Source of the DNA: Victivallales bacterium | GTDB taxonomy: Bacteria > Verrucomicrobiota > Lentisphaeria > Oligosphaerales > Lenti-02 | Length of the DNA stretch: 11,767 nt | Direction: 5' to 3' | Assembly: GCA_018648945.1 (NCBI GenBank) | Contig: JABGQJ010000188.1 | Coordinates: 1-11,767, forward strand | Part shown: positions 8,248-11,767 of the stretch, piece after piece | Layout: every line of letters begins with the position of its first letter | How positions within the stretch are numbered: position 1 is the first letter of the stretch | Program-made: the position numbers and the translations under genes | Notes under the pieces: model-generated | What the model was told of the DNA's origin: nothing | The model's database searches: none | The model's input: only the letters and a program-made list of their open reading frames with translations

Positions 8248-8262
8248 CTGGCACACTGCCAG
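8248..8262. repeat. Perfect inverted repeat CTGGCA-N3-TGCCAG upstream of the sigma-54 promoter
   Basis: CTGGCA (8248-8253), CAC, TGCCAG (8257-8262) form a perfect 6+6 palindrome. Its distance from the predicted transcription start near 8326 is about 64-78 bp. That is within the range where bacterial enhancer-binding proteins sit upstream of sigma-54 promoters. It is a candidate activator site; only one copy is seen. Confidence 0.5.
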
Positions 8263-8299
8263 CAGGAGATAGGGGGCTCACCGTGCTCGGGGGGGGACT

Positions 8300-8315
8300 T
8301 GGCACGGGGGTTGCT
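8300..8315 (+). promoter_or_regulatory. Sigma-54 (RpoN) -24/-12 promoter of the Hsp20 operon
   Basis: TGGCACGGGGGTTGCT matches the sigma-54 consensus TGGCACG-N4-TTGCW at every defined position, with GG at 8301-8302 and GC at 8313-8314 in the required spacing. Transcription would start near 8326, giving a leader of about 55 nt before the first Hsp20 ATG. It is oriented toward the Hsp20 genes. No sigma-32-like or CIRCE element was seen in the region. Sigma-54 promoters need an ATP-dependent activator, so induction would depend on a dedicated sensor regulator not in this window. Confidence 0.85.
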
Positions 8316-8320
8316 TTGAC

Positions 8321-8346
8321 TCTGCCGACGGCCCCACCGGGGCAGA
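8321..8346 (+). other. GC-rich hairpin around the predicted transcription start and early leader of the Hsp20 mRNA
   Basis: GCCCC (8331-8335), ACC, GGGGC (8339-8343) form a tight 5-bp hairpin. An alternative outer pairing joins TCTGCC (8321-8326) with GGCAGA (8341-8346). The hairpin lies well upstream of the Shine-Dalgarno (CGGAGA, 8369-8374) and I see no pairing that covers it. A ROSE- or fourU-type RNA thermometer is therefore not supported; a 5' stabilising hairpin is possible. Confidence 0.4.
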
Positions 8347-8380
8347 AATCCACAACTCAACAGGCAAACGGAGACAGATC

Positions 8381-8794
8381 ATGTTCAGAATGGTCAACAG
8401 ACAGTGGAACCCGTGGCAGGAACTGGACGAGATGGCGCGGACCTTCGCCCCCGTGCGGCGATCCGGAAACAGACGTCCTCGGCTGGACGTCAGCGAGGAC
8501 GACGAAGGAGTGACAGTGGTGGCGGAACTCCCCGGCCTCGGGCCGGAGGACATTGACGTCACCGTCCGCGGCGACCAGGTGACCCTCCAGGGCAAGCCCA
8601 AGGAAGAGGAAGGCGAGAATCTGCGCTGCGTCCGGCGCGAACGACCCAGCGCCAGCTTCGAACGGGCCTTCCGGCTGCCCTTCGAGATCGACGCCGAGAA
8701 AGTCGATGCCCAACTCACCAATGGCGTGCTGACCTTGCGCCTTCCCAAGACCGCCGCCGAACAGCCCCGCCAGATCGAAGTCCACGTCGCCTAG
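8381..8794 (+). CDS. Small heat-shock protein, Hsp20/alpha-crystallin family (first of pair)
   Basis: The product is 137 residues. A short N-terminal arm (1-33) precedes the alpha-crystallin domain (about 34-123), which contains VVAELPGL, the LQG strand end, a 21-residue charged loop (72-92) before FERAF, and the family signature NGVLTLRLP (114-122). The C-terminal tail ends with an IxV anchor motif (132-134), which normally docks into a neighbouring domain to build oligomers. Such proteins are ATP-independent holdases that bind unfolding proteins in the cytoplasm. A Shine-Dalgarno GGAGA stands 6 nt before the ATG. It is the first gene of the operon driven by the sigma-54 promoter, and the second Hsp20 starts 40 nt after its stop. 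Confidence 0.92.
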   Translation: MFRMVNRQWNPWQELDEMARTFAPVRRSGNRRPRLDVSEDDEGVTVVAELPGLGPEDIDVTVRGDQVTLQGKPKEEEGENLRCVRRERPSASFERAFRLPFEIDAEKVDAQLTNGVLTLRLPKTAAEQPRQIEVHVA

Positions 8795-8809
8795 CCGAGA
8801 GAGTCTCGG
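8795..8809 (+). other. Intercistronic hairpin directly after the first hsp20 stop
   Basis: CCGAGA, GAG, TCTCGG form a 6-bp perfect stem with a 3-nt loop. It begins the base after the TAG stop and lies 12 nt before the Shine-Dalgarno of the next gene. There is no T-run, so it is not a full terminator. It may protect or process the mRNA, or set the ratio of the two chaperones. Confidence 0.5.
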
Positions 8810-8834
8810 ACCGGAACCCAAGGAGAAGAAGACC

Positions 8835-9164
8835 ATGCCGAACGAACTCACCAAAGCCGACGAAAAGGCCAACCAGGCCCTGCCCATTGCCCAGCCGAAG
8901 GCGGATGTGTACGAAGGGGACGACCGCGCCATGCTCGTGGCCGAACTCCCTGGCGTGCCCAAGGAGAAGGTGGAGCTGAAGGTAGAGCGCGACCGCCTGA
9001 CCATCCAAGGCGACACGGGGAAGCTCCGCTTCGAGCGCTCCTTCACCCTCAACGAGGCCATCGACCGGGACGCCATCGAGGCCCGCTACAGCAATGGGGT
9101 CTTGCGGGTCACGCTTCCCTTCCGCAAGCCGACTTCCCAGCGCATCAGCATCCAAGCCGCATAG
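8835..9164 (+). CDS. Short small heat-shock protein, Hsp20/alpha-crystallin family, lacking the beta6 loop (second of pair)
   Basis: The product is 109 residues. The alpha-crystallin domain covers about 22-96 with LVAELPGV, LTIQG and the signature NGVLRVTLP (87-95), followed by an ISI anchor (104-106). Compared with its upstream partner, the stretch between the QG strand end and FER is 6 residues instead of 21. The segment that usually forms the beta6 dimer-swapping loop is thus missing. The N-terminal arm is short and charged (about 21 residues), giving a protein smaller than most Hsp20s. A strong Shine-Dalgarno (AGGAG, 8821-8825) lies 9 nt before ATG 8835. It is co-transcribed with the first gene and followed by a terminator. 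It probably co-assembles with or modulates the partner holdase; that is inference. Confidence 0.9.
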   Translation: MPNELTKADEKANQALPIAQPKADVYEGDDRAMLVAELPGVPKEKVELKVERDRLTIQGDTGKLRFERSFTLNEAIDRDAIEARYSNGVLRVTLPFRKPTSQRISIQAA

Positions 9165-9182
9165 CGCCAACCGACCGTAGCC

Positions 9183-9226
9183 AAGCCCCGTTCCTCGCCA
9201 ACCGCGACGGACGGGGCTTTGGTCTT
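9183..9226 (+). terminator. Rho-independent terminator of the Hsp20 operon
   Basis: AAGCCCCGT (9183-9191) pairs with ACGGGGCTT (9211-9219). The stem can extend inward by a T-G and a C-G pair, leaving about 15 nt of loop. The right arm runs into TTTGGTCTT, a modest T-rich tail on the plus strand. It lies 18 nt after the second hsp20 stop and 20 nt before the convergent HzsA-like stop. The minus-strand side lacks a T-run. Confidence 0.7.
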
Positions 9227-9238
9227 CCCCCCATCGGC

Positions 9239-11767
9239 CTATCGGACCCACTCCGGCAGGAAGCTGATCTTGGGCTGGACGATCTGGCCACTGGCCTGGC
9301 CCCGCGGATTGTAGTAGGCCCCGTAGAAGCAGCTGTTGGCATCGAGCCAGAGGTCAATGCGCCGCCGGTCGGCGGCGGGGAGCTTCACACCGTGGTGTCC
9401 GTTGGCAAGCAGCGTGTGGAGTTTGGCGGCTCGGGCTCCGACCCGGCCTGGGATGGAGTAGGAGGTCCCGTTGTAGCGTAGCCCCGCCCCATTGCCGCCG
9501 GACTTGCCCCAGGCATGCCGCCGCAGGCTCAGGGCTGCCTCGCTCCAACCATACTTGCCGAAGGCATCCCCCTTCAGGCTGGGGGCTTTCTTCTGTTTGG
9601 CATGACAGGCGACACAGTGGCGGTCGAGAACCGGCTGGACCAAGCGAGGAAACGTGAGAGGGTAGGAACCGGTGGCTTCCGGACGAAGCTGGACGGGTGG
9701 GTTGCGCAAGGCCTGGACGAGAGCCGGGCGGGCGACCCGCGGTGGCTTCTGCTTGTGCTCGTGGCAGCCAACGCACGAGAGAAGTTCGCCTTCGTGCGCG
9801 TAGGTGATGGAGCGCATGGTCTGCACGGCAGCGCCGGTCTCGTCCAGCACTTGGAAGTAGACACCCACGTCGGTGGGGATCTCGCAGTACACGCTGCCAT
9901 CCGCCTCGATGGGAACCGTGCCGAGAACCCCGCGGGCGAGCGACTGGGGAGCGACGCCGATGCGAGGTTCATCGAGGAAGACACTGGCCTTGGGGAAGAC
10001 GCTGATGACGCGGAGCTCGTGCAAGCGGGTATTCTTGGGCCACGCCTGGTCGGCGGCATAGGCGTTGGCGATGAAGAGTCGAGCCATTGCCTTTACGGGA
10101 TCGGCCTGGCGGTCGACGCGGGCCTGGCTGGTCTGCGTGGGGATAACCGGCGGTCGAGGACGCGGGCACAAGGGCATGGGATCGAGACAGGCGATGGCGG
10201 GATCGCGGTACAGCTCCACCAGATTGCCGAAGCTGTCGAGCAGGCAGAGCGCGTAGTTCTGTTGGGACCGGTCGAAGACGCAGAGATAGAAATCCTCGCT
10301 CAGCGGCCACGCTGTGCCGAAATGCTCGGCGCGGGGGGAATGCCGCCCGCGAGTGGCGGGGTGCGGCACGCCAGGCGCGCCCTCAGCCTCCGGGAAGGGG
10401 TACTCGGGGGTCAGCCGTTTGACCTGGGACGTACGTCGGTCGTCTGGCAGCCGCAGATCGATGAGCACCAGGGAGCCATAGGCTTCGCCGTGGTGCGGGG
10501 CCGCAGTCGCCACGTAGCGATGGGAGCCGGGAATGGCGCGGATGGACATTTCCATCCAGGGGCGGGTCTCGCGGACGACCGGGTAGTTGCCATGCAGACT
10601 GCGTGGGTCGCGACCGTCGGGATAGCATTGCCAGATGTGATGGGCAATGTCCGAATCCCGGTCCACATAGTCCCAGCGGGTGTAGACGAGCATACCGTGC
10701 TGGTTGACGCTGGGGTGCCATTCATTGGTGTCGTGTCGGCTCAGGGCGATGATGTCGCTACCATCGCCCATCATGGCGTGGAGTGTGGTGGAGACCAGCG
10801 GCCGGCTGCCGCAGCGGATGCCGCCCTCGGTGCGCTCGGACACAAAGGCAATGCGACCGTTCGGCAGGAAACAGGGATCGAACTCGTTCCAGCGCCCATC
10901 CGTAAGTTGTCGCAGGCCCGTACCGTCCGCCTTGGCCCGGAAGATGTGGTAGGTGTTGTCCGGACGGAAGTGATAATACCGATTCGAGCCGAGCCGCCCG
11001 GCCTCCTTGGCAGTCACATACTGCCCTTCGTAGGAGGGGTTCGCCGGCAGGGCACTGACCCCCTCGGTCCAGGCGAAGAGCACATCCTGCCCACCGTAGT
11101 CCAGGTCCAGCGAGAGGAACGAACCCGTTTCCGGCAGTCTCCGACCCCGGAGACGACCGCTCTCGACGGGCGCGTCAGCGAGGAGGTCGGCGACATGCGG
11201 CTTCGCGCCAAAGGGATCGTCCAGGACGAACAGTCCCCCTCCCGCCGACGCATTGAACCCCAGATACTGGTCGATCATATGCCGACTGCCACGCGCTTGC
11301 TTGTTGTGCTTGAGAAACAGAATGCGGGGGACGTCGCGGAGCAAGGGATTGCGAAAGGCCACCCGCCGCCGCAGAGCCTGGGCTGCCGCAAACAACACCT
11401 TCTCTTCATCATCGGGCTGGTCGGCGAGCTGCCGCCGCAGGCTCGCCAGTTCCTTCACTTCCGCCCCGAGATCGGGCGGGGGGTGCATGCTCCGGAAGTG
11501 GCCCAACAAAGCCGCTGTCCGGCGCAACACGACGCCGGTGGGGGTCTTGTCCCCATCCTGGATCAGGGCCGCAGAGCGCAGTGCCTCCCGCCGCAACTTC
11601 TCTTTGAGATCTGCCGGACGCTTCTGGTGCCGAGAGATCTGGAGTTTCAGCGTGGAGTACTCGGACGCGGGCAAGTCGCCCTTCCCCGCAAACAACTTGA
11701 GGCCATCGATGCTGCGGGCAAGCAGAACTGCCCCCCACTGATCGGTGGGCTTGAGGGCCAGGGCCTC
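9239..11767 (-). CDS. HzsA-like (hydrazine synthase alpha subunit middle-domain) protein with two c-type haem motifs, partial at the N-terminus
   Basis: The frame is open to the window edge, so 842 C-terminal residues are visible and the start and any signal peptide lie outside. A helical N-terminal part (ALRRRVAFRNPLL at about 131-143, as in planctomycete relatives) precedes a beta-propeller with PD40-type blades. The family hallmarks are EFDPCFLPNGRIAFVSE (about 295-311) and NEWHPSVNQHGMLVYTRWDY (348-367). The C-terminal part has two haem-binding motifs, CVGCH (665-669) and CVACH (718-722), indicating covalent haem attachment and export to the periplasm or paryphoplasm. In anammox bacteria HzsA is the catalytic subunit of hydrazine synthase. 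Relatives are common in planctomycetes that do not do anammox, and their function is unknown. No HzsB/HzsC partner is present here, so hydrazine synthesis should not be assumed. The stop is 20 nt from the Hsp20 terminator. Confidence 0.85.
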   Translation of the reverse strand, partial: EALALKPTDQWGAVLLARSIDGLKLFAGKGDLPASEYSTLKLQISRHQKRPADLKEKLRREALRSAALIQDGDKTPTGVVLRRTAALLGHFRSMHPPPDLGAEVKELASLRRQLADQPDDEEKVLFAAAQALRRRVAFRNPLLRDVPRILFLKHNKQARGSRHMIDQYLGFNASAGGGLFVLDDPFGAKPHVADLLADAPVESGRLRGRRLPETGSFLSLDLDYGGQDVLFAWTEGVSALPANPSYEGQYVTAKEAGRLGSNRYYHFRPDNTYHIFRAKADGTGLRQLTDGRWNEFDPCFLPNGRIAFVSERTEGGIRCGSRPLVSTTLHAMMGDGSDIIALSRHDTNEWHPSVNQHGMLVYTRWDYVDRDSDIAHHIWQCYPDGRDPRSLHGNYPVVRETRPWMEMSIRAIPGSHRYVATAAPHHGEAYGSLVLIDLRLPDDRRTSQVKRLTPEYPFPEAEGAPGVPHPATRGRHSPRAEHFGTAWPLSEDFYLCVFDRSQQNYALCLLDSFGNLVELYRDPAIACLDPMPLCPRPRPPVIPTQTSQARVDRQADPVKAMARLFIANAYAADQAWPKNTRLHELRVISVFPKASVFLDEPRIGVAPQSLARGVLGTVPIEADGSVYCEIPTDVGVYFQVLDETGAAVQTMRSITYAHEGELLSCVGCHEHKQKPPRVARPALVQALRNPPVQLRPEATGSYPLTFPRLVQPVLDRHCVACHAKQKKAPSLKGDAFGKYGWSEAALSLRRHAWGKSGGNGAGLRYNGTSYSIPGRVGARAAKLHTLLANGHHGVKLPAADRRRIDLWLDANSCFYGAYYNPRGQASGQIVQPKISFLPEWVR

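Noticed and set aside
8326..8380. RNA thermometer in the hsp20 leader
   Set aside because: No U-rich or anti-Shine-Dalgarno segment pairs with the ribosome site; the only hairpin is well upstream.
8174..8380. CIRCE (HrcA) operator upstream of hsp20
   Set aside because: No TTAGCACTC-N9-GAGTGCTAA-like inverted repeat; the palindrome found has a different sequence and spacing.

Overview
The window is GC-rich, densely coded bacterial DNA with no mobile element, tRNA, rRNA or CRISPR array that I can see. The gene content points to the Planctomycetota or a related PVC-type lineage, with moderate confidence and by inference only. The markers are a hydrazine-synthase-alpha-like (HzsA-like) protein with c-type haem motifs, a lipoprotein built of many Asp-box repeats, a URO-D-like protein end, and a B12/radical SAM protein of the DUF4080 type.

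Layout: (1) 1-168 (+) is the C-terminal end of a probable uroporphyrinogen-decarboxylase-like protein. (2) 240-2546 (+) is an exported lipoprotein with 13 BNR/Asp-box repeats, probably a double beta-propeller. It converges on (3) 2583-4853 (-), a membrane-anchored protein with a cysteine-rich module and about 15 TPR repeats. (4) A 318-nt divergent intergenic region contains a perfect 8-bp inverted repeat. (5) 5172-6818 (+) is a cobalamin-binding radical SAM protein. It converges with a 5-nt gap on (6) 6824-8173 (-), an RsmB/NOL1-NOP2-Sun-type RNA cytosine-C5 methyltransferase. (7) 8174-8380 is a regulatory region with an exact sigma-54 -24/-12 promoter and an upstream palindrome. (8) 8381-8794 and 8835-9164 (+) are two small heat-shock proteins forming a short operon that ends at a rho-independent terminator. 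(9) 9239-11767 (-) is the HzsA-like cytochrome, whose N-terminus lies beyond the window.

The best-supported functional unit is the two-gene Hsp20 operon. It has a sigma-54 promoter, a candidate activator site, an intercistronic hairpin and a terminator. Its second chaperone lacks the segment that normally forms the beta6 dimerisation loop. The other genes look like independent units and do not form an obvious pathway. I did not find convincing evidence of a wholly new multi-gene system. The most unusual items are the sigma-54 control of an asymmetric Hsp20 pair, the Cys-cluster/TPR membrane protein and the HzsA-like protein.
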